Origin: an uncultured Flavobacteriaceae bacterium
Lineage (GTDB): Bacteria > Bacteroidota > Bacteroidia > Flavobacteriales > Flavobacteriaceae
Assembly (NCBI GenBank): GCA_905181835.1
Contig: CAJIZF010000006.1
Location: 101,805-165,804 of the forward strand
Reading direction: 5' to 3'
DNA length: 64,000 bases
Part shown: one piece after another, positions 31,956-44,503 of the stretch
How the letters are laid out: each line of letters begins with the position of its first letter
How positions within the stretch are numbered: position 1 is the first letter of the stretch
The notes under the pieces: model-generated
The model's database searches: none
Seen by the model: only the letters and a program-made list of their open reading frames with translations
What the model was told of the DNA's origin: nothing
Made by a program: the position numbers and the translations under genes

Positions 31956-32768
31956 CTATTTCATAAAAGTTTCCATAACTTCATTACTCACTCCCATATT
32001 AGAAAATCCACCGTCATTATAAAGATTTTGTAAAGTAACTCTTTTAGTTAAGTCACTAAACATCGCTACCGTATAATTAGCACAATCTAATGCCGTTGCA
32101 TTGCCTAGAGGGGACATTTTTTCTGCATAAGCAATGAACCCGTCAAAACCTTTAACTCCCTGACCTGCGGTAGTTGGTGTGGGTGACTGTGAAATTGTAT
32201 TTACTCGAACGTTTTTGTCTCTTCCAAAGAAATAACCAAAACTACGAGCTATTGATTCCAGATAAGCCTTATTATCTGCCATATCATTATAATCTGGAAA
32301 GACTCTTTGAGCGGCCATGTAGGTTAAAGCGACAATACTTCCCCATTCATTCATTGCATCCTTCTGGTAAATAACTTGCATAACCTTGTGAAAGGAACCA
32401 GCAGAAACATCCCAGCCTTTATGAGTAAAAGAATAATTTTGATCGGTGTATGCTTTTCCTTTCCTTACATTTACTGACATCCCAATAGAATGAAGTACAA
32501 AATCTAATTTACCGCCTAAAATTTCCATAGACTTACTAATTAAATTTTCTAAATCTTCCAGATTAGTTGCATCAGCTGGAATAATTTCAGAATTAGTTTT
32601 ATTTGCTAATTCATTAATTTGACCCATTCTCATTGCTATTGGAGCATTTGTTAAAACAAAACTTCCTCCTTCTGCATGAACTTGTTCAGCTGTTTTCCAA
32701 GCTATAGAATTTTCATCTAATGCTCCAAAAATAATTCCTCGTTTTCCTTTCAATAAGTTATATGCCAT
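31956..32768 (-). CDS. fabI: Enoyl-[acyl-carrier-protein] reductase (NADH)
   Basis: KGKRGIIFGALDENSIAWKTAEQVHAEGGSFVLTNAP; SDR catalytic Y..K. Confidence 0.95.
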   Translation of the reverse strand: MAYNLLKGKRGIIFGALDENSIAWKTAEQVHAEGGSFVLTNAPIAMRMGQINELANKTNSEIIPADATNLEDLENLISKSMEILGGKLDFVLHSIGMSVNVRKGKAYTDQNYSFTHKGWDVSAGSFHKVMQVIYQKDAMNEWGSIVALTYMAAQRVFPDYNDMADNKAYLESIARSFGYFFGRDKNVRVNTISQSPTPTTAGQGVKGFDGFIAYAEKMSPLGNATALDCANYTVAMFSDLTKRVTLQNLYNDGGFSNMGVSNEVMETFMK

Positions 32769-32803
32769 GTTTTTATTTTATTGCTAATGGGTAAATATAC
32801 GTT

Positions 32804-34456
32804 TTAATTTAGTAATTCTTTAGCTTGATTAATTGCAGATATGGATTTGTTTTTACCACCAATCATCTCTGCAATTTCGTTAATTCTTTCTCTTTCATTT
32901 AAAATCGAAATACTAGTCTTGGTGATGTTATTGATATCTTCTTTGTATATTTTAATATGTTGATTTCCTACGGCAGCAATTTGAGGCAAATGAGTAATAT
33001 TAATCATTTGCATCGTCATACTCATCTCTTTTAGTATCGCAGCCATTTTGTAGGCAATTTCTCCTGATATTCCGGTATCAATTTCATCAAATATTGATGT
33101 AGGCAACTGTTTATATTGAGCGACAACTGCCTTCACAGCTAACATTATCCTGCTAAGCTCACCACCAGAAACCACTTTTTTTAAAGGCCCAAAATTATGA
33201 CCTTTATTGGCAGTAAATAACAATTCTAAAATATCTGTTCCATTTTGTTTGAATACTTCGCTATTGGATAAATTAAACTCAAAGGAAGCATTGGGCATCC
33301 CCAATTCAGATAGAAAATCAGAAAGTTTTTCTTTTAGAGTGGGAATAACATTTAATCTTCCTGTATGGATTTTTTCAGAAAATTCAACTAATATATTTTT
33401 TAGATTTTTTTGTGTGAGTGATAATTTATCAATTTCACTATCTAGATTATTAGTGACAGAAACTTTTTCTTGTAAACTCTCTTGAATAGTGAGTAATTCA
33501 TGAATAGTCACAACAGAATGTTTTTGCTGTAATTTATATATCTTTTGTAGCTTGTTATGTATTTCATTTAGCAAAGATGGATCAGACTCAATGGATTCAG
33601 AAATACCAACTGTTTCATCTGCGATATCTTCTAATTCAATAATTACACTATTTAATCTTTCGTATAAACCATTAAATTCAGTAGATAAACTTTGTAATTT
33701 TAAAAGTGAATTTAGAGCAGTTTTAAGTGAGTTTAGTGTTCCGAAATCATCTTCATTAAACACATTGTTTATATTCAATAGAATTTCCTGGATTTCTTCT
33801 ACATTATTTAACCTTTTATACTTTTTTTCAATTTCTTGTTGATTTACTTGATGTAAATCTGCATCAACTAATTCATTAAATAAGAAAGTATTATAGTCTA
33901 ATTCTTTAGAGGCAGAGTCTTTCTTATAGATTAATTCGGTAATCGTTTCTGAAATCTCATTATACTCATTGAGTTTTTCTAAATAATTTTTTAAAAGAAT
34001 TTTATTTCCAGCTAAAATATCTAAAATATCCAATTGATATTTTTCTGAGAATAAAGAGGCGGTCTCGTGTTGGCTATGAATATCAACTAAAGAAGTTGAT
34101 ATGGCCTGCAATTGAGATAATGAAACCGGGGAGTCATTAATAAAAGCTCTTGATTTACTTGATGGTAATAATTCTCTTCGAATTATCGTATAAGGATCAA
34201 AATCTAAATCATGATCTTTAAATAAATCCATAAATAATTTATCCTCTAAAAAAAAATCAGCTTCAATAACACATTTATGGGAATTGTCTCTAACAGAATT
34301 TAAATCTGCTCTTTTACCTAGAATTAGTTCTAATGCACCAAGCAATATTGATTTACCTGCTCCAGTTTCACCTGAAATAGATGTCAAACCGGATTTAAAA
34401 TTAATTGTAATATCCTCAATTAGAGCAAAGTTTTTTATAAATAACTTGGTAATCAA
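32804..34456 (-). CDS. recN: DNA repair protein RecN
   Basis: SGETGAGKSILLGAL, VSGGELSRIMLAVKAV. Confidence 0.97.
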   Translation of the reverse strand: MITKLFIKNFALIEDITINFKSGLTSISGETGAGKSILLGALELILGKRADLNSVRDNSHKCVIEADFFLEDKLFMDLFKDHDLDFDPYTIIRRELLPSSKSRAFINDSPVSLSQLQAISTSLVDIHSQHETASLFSEKYQLDILDILAGNKILLKNYLEKLNEYNEISETITELIYKKDSASKELDYNTFLFNELVDADLHQVNQQEIEKKYKRLNNVEEIQEILLNINNVFNEDDFGTLNSLKTALNSLLKLQSLSTEFNGLYERLNSVIIELEDIADETVGISESIESDPSLLNEIHNKLQKIYKLQQKHSVVTIHELLTIQESLQEKVSVTNNLDSEIDKLSLTQKNLKNILVEFSEKIHTGRLNVIPTLKEKLSDFLSELGMPNASFEFNLSNSEVFKQNGTDILELLFTANKGHNFGPLKKVVSGGELSRIMLAVKAVVAQYKQLPTSIFDEIDTGISGEIAYKMAAILKEMSMTMQMINITHLPQIAAVGNQHIKIYKEDINNITKTSISILNERERINEIAEMIGGKNKSISAINQAKELLN

Positions 34457-34518
34457 TATGGTGATTTTTGAAAAATGTTGATAAGACTAAAATAATATAA
34501 AATAAAATATCAAAAAAA

Positions 34519-35409
34519 TTAATATCGTATTTTAGACCAACTACTTCTCTTGGTTGGTGCTATTCGGTTTAAGTTATTTATTAATGAGGTAACATTTATG
34601 GCCGGTCCATCAGAAAATATACGTTGTATTTCATCAGATTTAGCATCGAAAAAAGTCCTTAACAAATAAGAATTCGGTCTTCTGTCATTAATCCCTTTAA
34701 GGGTGTTAATGGCTGCTGAAATTGTTGTTTTAGCAATTTTTGGTGAATTATGCATTTTGTCCATTCCTAATCGATGGTAGTTATACATAACTGTATGAAA
34801 TTCTCTATATACTTGTGATAGTAAAGCATCATTAAAAGAATAACGTGATTGTTTACCGTCTGTAGACTTCCAGCCTTTGGACCCTCCGGTTGCGGCAGTA
34901 TTCACAATTTGTTTTGCTGTAGAAAAATAAGACTCTCCTCCATCGATTTCAAAGGTATCAGAATCTAAACCAATTATGGTATAGACATGAAATGCAATAA
35001 CAGAAACTAAATTTGAGTCAAAGCTATTTACGTTGAATACCAATGGTTGGAATTCTACATATGAAAAATTAAATTGTTTATCGTTATAATTATATATAGG
35101 ACTCGAATAAGTAGATTGGTAAATCGGTCTAGAAGCTTGGATTTGAATTGTCGCATTAAAAATGTTAGAATCAAAAGAATTTATTATGATAGACATGTTA
35201 CAATCTATCTTTTCTTGATTGTTATAATTTTTATCAGTCCAAATAGTGGTGTTAATGAATTCAGTAAGCTGAGTTTCTAAAGTTCTAAATATTTGATTAT
35301 TAGGTTGGCCTGTTTGCTCTGCATTGATAGAAATCGTACAATTTAATTCTTGAGCGTTTATAAATTGAGATGTTATAAAGATGAATAATAAAACTATTTT
35401 TTTACACAT
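34519..35409 (-). CDS. DUF4835 family protein
   Basis: Signal peptide + QELNCTISINAEQTG; linked to coaBC as common in Bacteroidota. Confidence 0.85.
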   Translation of the reverse strand: MCKKIVLLFIFITSQFINAQELNCTISINAEQTGQPNNQIFRTLETQLTEFINTTIWTDKNYNNQEKIDCNMSIIINSFDSNIFNATIQIQASRPIYQSTYSSPIYNYNDKQFNFSYVEFQPLVFNVNSFDSNLVSVIAFHVYTIIGLDSDTFEIDGGESYFSTAKQIVNTAATGGSKGWKSTDGKQSRYSFNDALLSQVYREFHTVMYNYHRLGMDKMHNSPKIAKTTISAAINTLKGINDRRPNSYLLRTFFDAKSDEIQRIFSDGPAINVTSLINNLNRIAPTKRSSWSKIRY

Positions 35410-36613
35410 GAATTTCTCTTATAATATATTTTAAAATATCGAAAGCGACTTCCTTTTTAGATTTAACCTCATAAGGAATAATTTTATTGTCTTTAGATAT
35501 TAAAGTTATTTTGTTGGTGTTAATTTTAAAACCAGCACCTTGATCGTTTAGCGAATTTAATACAATTAAATCTAAATTCTTTTTTTTAAGTTTTGTTTTT
35601 GCATTTTCTAATTCGTTTTGTGTTTCCAATGCAAAACCAACTAGAAACTGACGCTTTTTTATTTTACTTAAAGATGTTAATATATCTTTCGTTTTGGTCA
35701 ATTCAAGAGTTAAACAATTCTTATCTTTTTTTATCTTTTGGCTTGCAACAGTTTTTGGAGTAAAATCAGCTACTGCAGCACTTAAAATCGCAATATCACA
35801 ATTATTAAAAAATTCGTGCGACGCTTTGTACATTTCTTCAGCAGTACTTACGTTAATAACTTGGATCGCTTCGTTATTAGTTTTTATACTTACAGGCCCA
35901 GAAATTAATTTTACTTGAGCACCAAGACTAGCTGCTGCCTCTGCTAAAGCATAACCCATTTTACCACTAGAGTGATTTCCTATAAACCGAACAGGATCTA
36001 TTGACTCATAGGTTGGACCAGCAGTAATCAAAATACATTTATTTTTTAATGGAAGTTGATCTAATATATTTTTTTCAACAAAAGAAACAATATTTTGAGG
36101 TTCAGCCATTCTACCCATTCCAGAAAGACCACTAGCTAGTTCACCAACCTCAGCAGGAATTTGAAAATTTCCAAAATCATTAAGTTTATTAAAGGTGTCT
36201 TTAGTAGAAGGGTGTTTATACATGTCCAAATCCATGGCTGGAGCATAATAAACAGGACATTTTGCAGAAAGATAAACGGCTAATAACAAATTATCACAAG
36301 TTCCGCTTACCATTTTTGACATTGTGTTTGCAGTGGCTGGTGCTATGATAAATAGATCTCCCCATTGTGCAATGTCTACGTGGTTATTCCATTGAGCATT
36401 ATCATCATCTTCGCTGGTAAAGGAAGAATATACTTCGTTTTTCGAAAGCGTTGAAAGAGTTAGTGGTGTAACAAATTCTTTGGAAGCAGGAGTCATTACC
36501 ACTTTGACATTGGCTCCTTTTTTTATAAGTAATCTGGTAAGAAATGCAGATTTGTAAGCAGCTATACCGGCAGTAACTCCTAGTATGATATTTTTACCAC
36601 TTAAAACTGACAT
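35402..36613 (-). CDS. coaBC: Bifunctional phosphopantothenoylcysteine decarboxylase/phosphopantothenate-cysteine ligase
   Basis: ILGVTAGIAAYKS, LITAGPTYESIDPVRFIGNHSSGKMGYALAE. Confidence 0.97.
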   Translation of the reverse strand: MSVLSGKNIILGVTAGIAAYKSAFLTRLLIKKGANVKVVMTPASKEFVTPLTLSTLSKNEVYSSFTSEDDDNAQWNNHVDIAQWGDLFIIAPATANTMSKMVSGTCDNLLLAVYLSAKCPVYYAPAMDLDMYKHPSTKDTFNKLNDFGNFQIPAEVGELASGLSGMGRMAEPQNIVSFVEKNILDQLPLKNKCILITAGPTYESIDPVRFIGNHSSGKMGYALAEAAASLGAQVKLISGPVSIKTNNEAIQVINVSTAEEMYKASHEFFNNCDIAILSAAVADFTPKTVASQKIKKDKNCLTLELTKTKDILTSLSKIKKRQFLVGFALETQNELENAKTKLKKKNLDLIVLNSLNDQGAGFKINTNKITLISKDNKIIPYEVKSKKEVAFDILKYIIREIHV

Positions 36614-36616
36614 TTT

Positions 36617-36952
36617 TTAATTTTCTAATTCTTCGTCCTTGGTATTTCTATGATAAATTTTACTCTCTAGCCACTCTTGAACAGCTATTGCATGAGGCTT
36701 TGGTAATTTCTCGTAAAACTTAGAAACTTCAATTTGTTCTTTATTTTCAAAGATTTCTTCTAAACTATCGTTGTAAGTAGCAAACTCATCTAATTTTTCA
36801 AGTAACTCTTTTTTAATATCACCATTTATCTGAACTGCTCTTTTAGAAATTATAGATATCGCCTCATATATATTGTTGGTAGGTGCATCTACTAAATTTT
36901 TGTCTATGGTAGTAGTATTTGATGGTGCTTCTGTATTTTTTAAATCTCTCAT
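36617..36952 (-). CDS. DNA-directed RNA polymerase subunit omega (Bacteroidota type)
   Basis: NIYEAISIISKRAVQINGDIKKEL; operon position between bamD and coaBC. Confidence 0.82.
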   Translation of the reverse strand: MRDLKNTEAPSNTTTIDKNLVDAPTNNIYEAISIISKRAVQINGDIKKELLEKLDEFATYNDSLEEIFENKEQIEVSKFYEKLPKPHAIAVQEWLESKIYHRNTKDEELEN

Positions 36953-36962
36953 GTCGTAATTG

Positions 36963-37796
36963 TTAGCTAGAAACTTTAATTGTTTCTATTTTTTTATCTA
37001 TATCTTTTTTTATTTCTTTTGCTTTTTCAGCCAGTTCACTTTGTCCGTAATATTTCATAAAGTCATTGAAGTATTCAATAGCTACTTGCAAACGGTTCTC
37101 TACTTTTTTTGGAACACTTTGTAATGCCAATTCATACTGAGCTTGAAACCTTCCAAAATAAGCGTCTTCTCTAAAAATTGAGCCTGGATGGTCACTAATA
37201 AAATTTTCAAAAGCAATTATTGAATTTTTATAGCTGTTTAAAGCCAATCCTGTTTTTAAATATTGCTTTGCAACTTCTATATCTTTTTTCTGAAGCTTAT
37301 AAGTAAGCTCCTTAACTTTTTTATTTGCTTCTTTTCTATATTCTGAATTTGGATAGGTATCGATAAATGTCTGAAGTTTTTCCAATCCTGTATAGGTGTC
37401 TTTCTGATCTAATGAATAGACAGGGGATAATTCATAATAACTAGAGGCTGAGTAATAGGCTGCAGTTTCTACGCTATCACTTTTTGGATAAGATGCGGCA
37501 AATCGCTCAAACTGATAACCTGACAAATAATAATCTTCCAGTTTATAATAAGTGTCTGCATACATAAACATTAATTTTTCTGCTTGTGGTTTTCCTCTAT
37601 AAACAGGTACAATTTGCTCCATTAATTTTAAAGCTTTTTTGTATTTACCTCTTTTGTACAAATTTTCAGACATAGTATATTTCAAACCAGAATCTGGGTT
37701 TTTTAACATCTTCTGATATTCACTACATGAAGAAAAAAGAAGAACTAAAAATATAAATCTTAAACTGTTTATCATAGTTTTAAAAACATCGTGCAA
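36963..37796 (-). CDS. bamD: Outer membrane protein assembly factor BamD
   Basis: Lipobox LLFSSCSEYQK; TPR-like YADTYYKLEDYYLSGYQFERFAASYPKS. Confidence 0.92.
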   Translation of the reverse strand: MHDVFKTMINSLRFIFLVLLFSSCSEYQKMLKNPDSGLKYTMSENLYKRGKYKKALKLMEQIVPVYRGKPQAEKLMFMYADTYYKLEDYYLSGYQFERFAASYPKSDSVETAAYYSASSYYELSPVYSLDQKDTYTGLEKLQTFIDTYPNSEYRKEANKKVKELTYKLQKKDIEVAKQYLKTGLALNSYKNSIIAFENFISDHPGSIFREDAYFGRFQAQYELALQSVPKKVENRLQVAIEYFNDFMKYYGQSELAEKAKEIKKDIDKKIETIKVSS

Positions 37797-37882
37797 AAGT
37801 AATCAAAATTAAAATAGTATAAAACTTATTGATGCACTAAAGTTCTTAGGCAGTAATTGATTTAATAGGGATTTAAAAATAG

Positions 37883-38770
37883 TTAACTGTTAATTTTTAA
37901 TTTTGAAACAAAGGATTCAATTTTTTCTCTTAACTGACTGGTAACAGAAACTAATGGAAGCCTTACAAAGTCTTCACAAAGCCCTATTTTTTTAAATACT
38001 GCTTTTATTCCGGCTGGATTACCCTCTTCAAAAATATAATCGATAATTGGTGACAGTTGATAATGAATTTTATATGCCTTATCAACTTCTTTTTTTAATC
38101 CAAAATTTACCATCTGTGAAAATTCATAGGGAAACCCTTCTCCAATTACCGATATAACACCGGATCCTCCTGCTAAAATCATTGGTAAAGTAATCATGTC
38201 GTCACCAGATATAACCAAAAATTCTTTTGGACAAATTTCTATTAATTTCATAGCTTGGACTAAATCTCCGGCAGCTTCTTTTATAGCAACAATATTTGTA
38301 TAATTTCTCGCTAATTTATTTACTGTTTCTGGAGCAATATTTGAAGATGTTCTTCCAGGCACATTATAGATGATTAAAGGTTTACTTGAAATTTTTGCAA
38401 TTGCTGAAAAATGTTGAAAGATACCTTCTTGAGTAGGTTTGTTGTAAAATGGCGATACAGAGAGTATTGCACTAAAGTTTGTTAGATCTGTGTTTTTTAT
38501 CTCGTTTATAACGGCGTTTGTATCATTTCCTCCTATTCCTAAAACCAGAGGCAACCTCTCATTATTAACACTCACGACTGTTTTAACGACCACTTCTTTT
38601 TCCTGCTTTGTGAGGGTTGCACTCTCAGCAGTAGTCCCTAAAACGACTAAATAGTCGATTCCGTTGTCAATATTATAATTTACAATTTTTTTTAAAGCAT
38701 TGATATCTATAGATAAGTCCTCTTTAAATGGAGTGACTAACGCAACTCCTGTTCCCATTAATTCTTTCAT
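37883..38770 (-). CDS. dapA: 4-hydroxy-tetrahydrodipicolinate synthase
   Basis: [40 protein letters not shown]. Confidence 0.97.
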   Translation of the reverse strand: MKELMGTGVALVTPFKEDLSIDINALKKIVNYNIDNGIDYLVVLGTTAESATLTKQEKEVVVKTVVSVNNERLPLVLGIGGNDTNAVINEIKNTDLTNFSAILSVSPFYNKPTQEGIFQHFSAIAKISSKPLIIYNVPGRTSSNIAPETVNKLARNYTNIVAIKEAAGDLVQAMKLIEICPKEFLVISGDDMITLPMILAGGSGVISVIGEGFPYEFSQMVNFGLKKEVDKAYKIHYQLSPIIDYIFEEGNPAGIKAVFKKIGLCEDFVRLPLVSVTSQLREKIESFVSKLKINS

Positions 38771-38790
38771 TATTATTTTTTTTAAAAATA

Positions 38791-39309
38791 CTAATTGATT
38801 TTATTCAATACTTTAAAGTATTTTAACAATTCGCTTTTAACATCCAAGTTTTTTTGAGGGTCAACATTAATTATTAAATCGAATAACCGATTGTCAACAC
38901 CATTAAAACCTACTTTAAATTTCGCTTTACTTTTGGAAGTCATCAAGTTTAAATAATTATTTTTAGTATCGTAATAACTTACTAATACATCTAATTGTGT
39001 GTTTAAAAAATCTAAAGCATTGTTGTTATTAATTTCACCTCTCCAATTAAAATGATTACTGAATATTTTGTTCTGAATGAGAGTTGGTGTTTTTGTTTTA
39101 ATATCTGTAAAAGAAAATATTTTCGTATCTTTTTGTTGTACACCTAAAGCGATTGACATATCAAAAAAAATATCAAAATTAATATGCTCCTCCTCATTCA
39201 CCAAAAAACCTATCGTTGTTAGAGAATCATTAACACCGAACATGGTTCTCTTTTTCAGGTTTTTCTTTATGTTCCTCGTAAAAAATATTTTTTGAATTCT
39301 TTTAAACAT
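38791..39309 (-). CDS. DUF6913-like conserved hypothetical protein
   Basis: 172-aa protein in dapA-ligA interval typical of Bacteroidota. Confidence 0.65.
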   Translation of the reverse strand: MFKRIQKIFFTRNIKKNLKKRTMFGVNDSLTTIGFLVNEEEHINFDIFFDMSIALGVQQKDTKIFSFTDIKTKTPTLIQNKIFSNHFNWRGEINNNNALDFLNTQLDVLVSYYDTKNNYLNLMTSKSKAKFKVGFNGVDNRLFDLIINVDPQKNLDVKSELLKYFKVLNKIN

Positions 39310-39365
39310 TAGCTAAAAAATTACAAACACAAAAATACATCTTTTTAAATTTTGTAATTGTTAAT

Positions 39366-41360
<1,995 letters not shown>

Positions 41361-41496
41361 TTAACAAATATAAAATTCAAAATCAAAACAATCAATAATA
41401 GAAAAAACTGTTTATAAACAAAAAAGCTGATCTTATTAAGACCGTTTTATGGGATAAAAATCTACTTTACATTCAGGAATTGCTTTTGCTAATAAA

Positions 41497-42087
41497 TTAA
41501 GCTCTTTTTTTGTTTAGCCACTTTGGTTTTTGTGGATCTTTAAAGTTTTTCATTTTTTCCAAAAGACAATCAATTTTATCGTCAACAATTAGCAGTTGTA
41601 AGTTATCAATTGCTAAAAAACCTTTCTTAACCATTTTCTCCATCATTAATATTAAATCATCATAGTAATGATTTACATTGAGTAAACCTATTGGCTTGGA
41701 ATGAAGCCCCAACTGTAACCATGTTAAAATCTCAAATAGTTCCTCAAAAGTTCCCATACCGCCTGGCAGGGTAATAAAACCATCACTTTTAATTTGCATT
41801 TGCATTTTACGATCATGCATGTTGTCCGTAATAATAAGTTCACTTAAGCCCAAGTGCACTACTTCTTTAAGTTTTAGAAATTCAGGTATTATTCCAATAA
41901 CGTTTCCTTTTTTTGACAATGCTGCTTTAGCTACTAAGCCCATAATACCAATTTTTGCAGCTCCATAAATTAAGGTAATGTCATGTTCAGCCAGTGAATA
42001 GCCTAATTCAGTAGCCGCATCAATAATCTTTTGATCGTTTCCCTCTTTGCTTCCACAAAAAACACAAATACTATCTAATTTTCTCAT
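41497..42087 (-). CDS. LOG family (TIGR00730-type) protein
   Basis: ICVFCGSKEGND, PGGMGTFEELFEILTW. Confidence 0.95.
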   Translation of the reverse strand: MRKLDSICVFCGSKEGNDQKIIDAATELGYSLAEHDITLIYGAAKIGIMGLVAKAALSKKGNVIGIIPEFLKLKEVVHLGLSELIITDNMHDRKMQMQIKSDGFITLPGGMGTFEELFEILTWLQLGLHSKPIGLLNVNHYYDDLILMMEKMVKKGFLAIDNLQLLIVDDKIDCLLEKMKNFKDPQKPKWLNKKRA

Positions 42088-42088
42088 G

Positions 42089-42949
42089 TTACCAACATTT
42101 TATCATTCGATTTTTTCCAAACATATCTTTCTTCAATTCAACATGTTTAAAACCTGCTTCATTTAACATTTTTTCCATCTCTACACCAAGATATTCATTT
42201 ATTTCTAAATAAAGAGTTCCATTGTGTTTTAAATACTGTCTACTTAATTCAGATATTCTTCTATAAAACAATAATGGATCATCATCTTCAACAAACAAAG
42301 CAATATCAGGTTCATGATCAATTACATTTAATTGCATTAACTTTTTTTCTTGCATTCTAACATAAGGTGGATTAGAAACAATAATATCAAATTTTGATTT
42401 CCATTTATCTTGAAGTACTAATTTATCTTCAAAATTAAGCACATCAACGCTACTATATTCTACATTTACATTATTTATCAATGCATTTTTTTTTGCTACT
42501 TCTATTGCTTTATTTGAAATATCTATTGCTGATACAACAGCGTTATTTAGTTTTTTAGCTAGAGATATTGCAATACAGCCACTCCCAGTACCAATATCAA
42601 GAATAGTAGTTTCTTTTTTATCAACATCTTCAATTATCCAAGAAACTAGTTCTTCTGTTTCAGGTCTGGGAATTAAGACCTGTTTGTTCACCAAAAACGG
42701 ATAGCCAAAAAACTCTGTTTCTCCCAATATATATTGAACGGGTTCGTAAATTTTTAAACGATCAATGGCTTGATTAAAATTAATTTCTTCATCAGAAGTT
42801 AACGTATCATCAAGTTGAAGCGTAATATCAATTCTTGATAAGTGTAGCAGTTTTTCAGCAAGTAAGTAAAAAATTGATTGTAATTCTTCAATTGAGTATA
42901 GGTCCTCTAATGAATTGATGAAATATTGTCTGTATTTCTTTATTGTCAA
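42089..42949 (-). CDS. prmC: Peptide chain release factor N5-glutamine methyltransferase
   Basis: DIGTGSGCIAISLAK, IVSNPPYV. TTG start at 42949 overlaps the upstream stop (TTGA); ORF-track start 42982 is probably too early. Confidence 0.94.
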   Translation of the reverse strand: MTIKKYRQYFINSLEDLYSIEELQSIFYLLAEKLLHLSRIDITLQLDDTLTSDEEINFNQAIDRLKIYEPVQYILGETEFFGYPFLVNKQVLIPRPETEELVSWIIEDVDKKETTILDIGTGSGCIAISLAKKLNNAVVSAIDISNKAIEVAKKNALINNVNVEYSSVDVLNFEDKLVLQDKWKSKFDIIVSNPPYVRMQEKKLMQLNVIDHEPDIALFVEDDDPLLFYRRISELSRQYLKHNGTLYLEINEYLGVEMEKMLNEAGFKHVELKKDMFGKNRMIKCW

Positions 42950-43437
42950 AGTTGAATATTTTTTAACATGTGAATTGGACAAGAATAATGCCCCGTATTG
43001 CCTAATGGACCATTGATATATTCAAAACCATTTTTTAAATATAATTTTTGAGCAACTTTCATATAGGTCATAGTTTCTAAATAACATTTTTCAAACATAA
43101 AATCTTTTGCTTTTTCAATGCAAAAATTAATCATTTGTGTTCCTAAACCTAGTCCTCTGGCTTTCTCTAAAAAATACATTTTTTGTAATTCGCATATATT
43201 TTCTTCACAATTGTCCAGTTGTGAGATTCCTCCGCCTCCTATTATTTTTCCGTTTAAATCAATTACAAAATAAATAGCTTTTGGTTTCTGATATGCCTCA
43301 TATAATGAATCCAGTGCAACATCAGCATAGGCAGTGCCAATTTTTGGAACACCAAGATCAATTAAAACCTTTCGTATTACCCTAGCTATATGAGGATTGT
43401 CTTTTTTTAAAATAGGACGAATAATAGCTGTGTTCAT
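42946..43437 (-). CDS. GNAT family N-acetyltransferase
   Basis: KARGLGLGTQMINFCIEKAK acetyl-CoA motif. Confidence 0.9.
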   Translation of the reverse strand: MNTAIIRPILKKDNPHIARVIRKVLIDLGVPKIGTAYADVALDSLYEAYQKPKAIYFVIDLNGKIIGGGGISQLDNCEENICELQKMYFLEKARGLGLGTQMINFCIEKAKDFMFEKCYLETMTYMKVAQKLYLKNGFEYINGPLGNTGHYSCPIHMLKNIQL

Positions 43438-43450
43438 ATTAAATTAATCG

Positions 43451-44503
43451 GTGTATTTTTACATTGTGAATATACACGAAAAATACATGAGGCGATGTAT
43501 CCAACTAGCTAAAAATGGACTGGGGACTACTTATCCTAATCCTTTAGTGGGTAGTGTTGTTGTATACAAGGATAAAATTATAGGAGAAGGTTGGCATAAG
43601 CAATCCGGTAAGTCACATGCAGAAGTAAATGCAATTAATAGTGTAAAAAATCAAAAATTATTAACGAAAGCTACTATCTATGTTAATTTAGAACCATGTA
43701 GCCACTTTGGAAAAACACCTCCTTGTGCCAATTTAATAATCGAAAAAGGTATTAAAAATGTAGTAATTGGTAGTAAAGATCCAAATCCAAAGGTATCAGG
43801 TAAAGGTGTCAAGTTACTTAAAGAAAATAGTTGTAACGTAATTCAAGGTGTTTTAGAAAAAGAATGTAATGATCTAAACAAACGCTTTTTTACTTTTTTT
43901 GGCAAAAAGCGTCCTTATATCATATTAAAATGGGCAGAAACACTAGATGGTTTCATTTCGCCTAAATTTAAAACCAAAAAAAAACCTGTTTGGATTACCA
44001 ATAAAAATTCTAGGCAGTTAGTGCACCAATGGAGGTCACAAGAGCAAGCAATTTTAGTAGGTACCAATACTGTAATAAAAGACAATCCGTGTTTAACCAC
44101 TCGAGATTGGATCGGGTGTTCTCCTATTAGAGTAGTCATAGACAAAAAGCTAAAAATTCCATTTGATGCAACTATTTTTGATTGTAACATTAAAACAATT
44201 GTTGTTACTGAAATAAAGAAAGAAAATAAATTAAATCTAACTTATCAAATTATTGATTTTTCTAAAAATATTACTCATCAGATTTGTGATTTACTCTGTG
44301 AACATAAAGTACAATCATTAATTGTTGAAGGCGGCACAAAAACACTTCAGACATTTATTAATCATAATCTTTGGGATGAAGCTAGGATTTTTAGGGGTAA
44401 TACACTTTTTTATGAGGGAACAAAAGCTCCCACAATAAAAGGTCAAGAGATATCAGAAACTAAAATTGAACAAGACTTTTTAAAAATTTTATTAAATGAT
44501 TAA
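43451..44503 (+). CDS. ribD: Riboflavin biosynthesis bifunctional deaminase/reductase RibD
   Basis: YMRRCIQLAKNGLGTTYPNPLVGSVVV, KSHAEVNAI, LEPCSHFGKTPPC; start may be the internal GTG (VNIHEKYM). Confidence 0.96.
   Translation: MYFYIVNIHEKYMRRCIQLAKNGLGTTYPNPLVGSVVVYKDKIIGEGWHKQSGKSHAEVNAINSVKNQKLLTKATIYVNLEPCSHFGKTPPCANLIIEKGIKNVVIGSKDPNPKVSGKGVKLLKENSCNVIQGVLEKECNDLNKRFFTFFGKKRPYIILKWAETLDGFISPKFKTKKKPVWITNKNSRQLVHQWRSQEQAILVGTNTVIKDNPCLTTRDWIGCSPIRVVIDKKLKIPFDATIFDCNIKTIVVTEIKKENKLNLTYQIIDFSKNITHQICDLLCEHKVQSLIVEGGTKTLQTFINHNLWDEARIFRGNTLFYEGTKAPTIKGQEISETKIEQDFLKILLND

Noticed and set aside
32174-32374. Plus-strand ORF within fabI, and similar antisense ORFs (12873-13202, 33207-33485, 33552-33842, 35694-35918, 40171-40392, 43915-44190, 56037-56231, 61501-61683, 62242-62457)
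   Set aside because: All are antisense to strongly supported core genes and lack recognisable domains.
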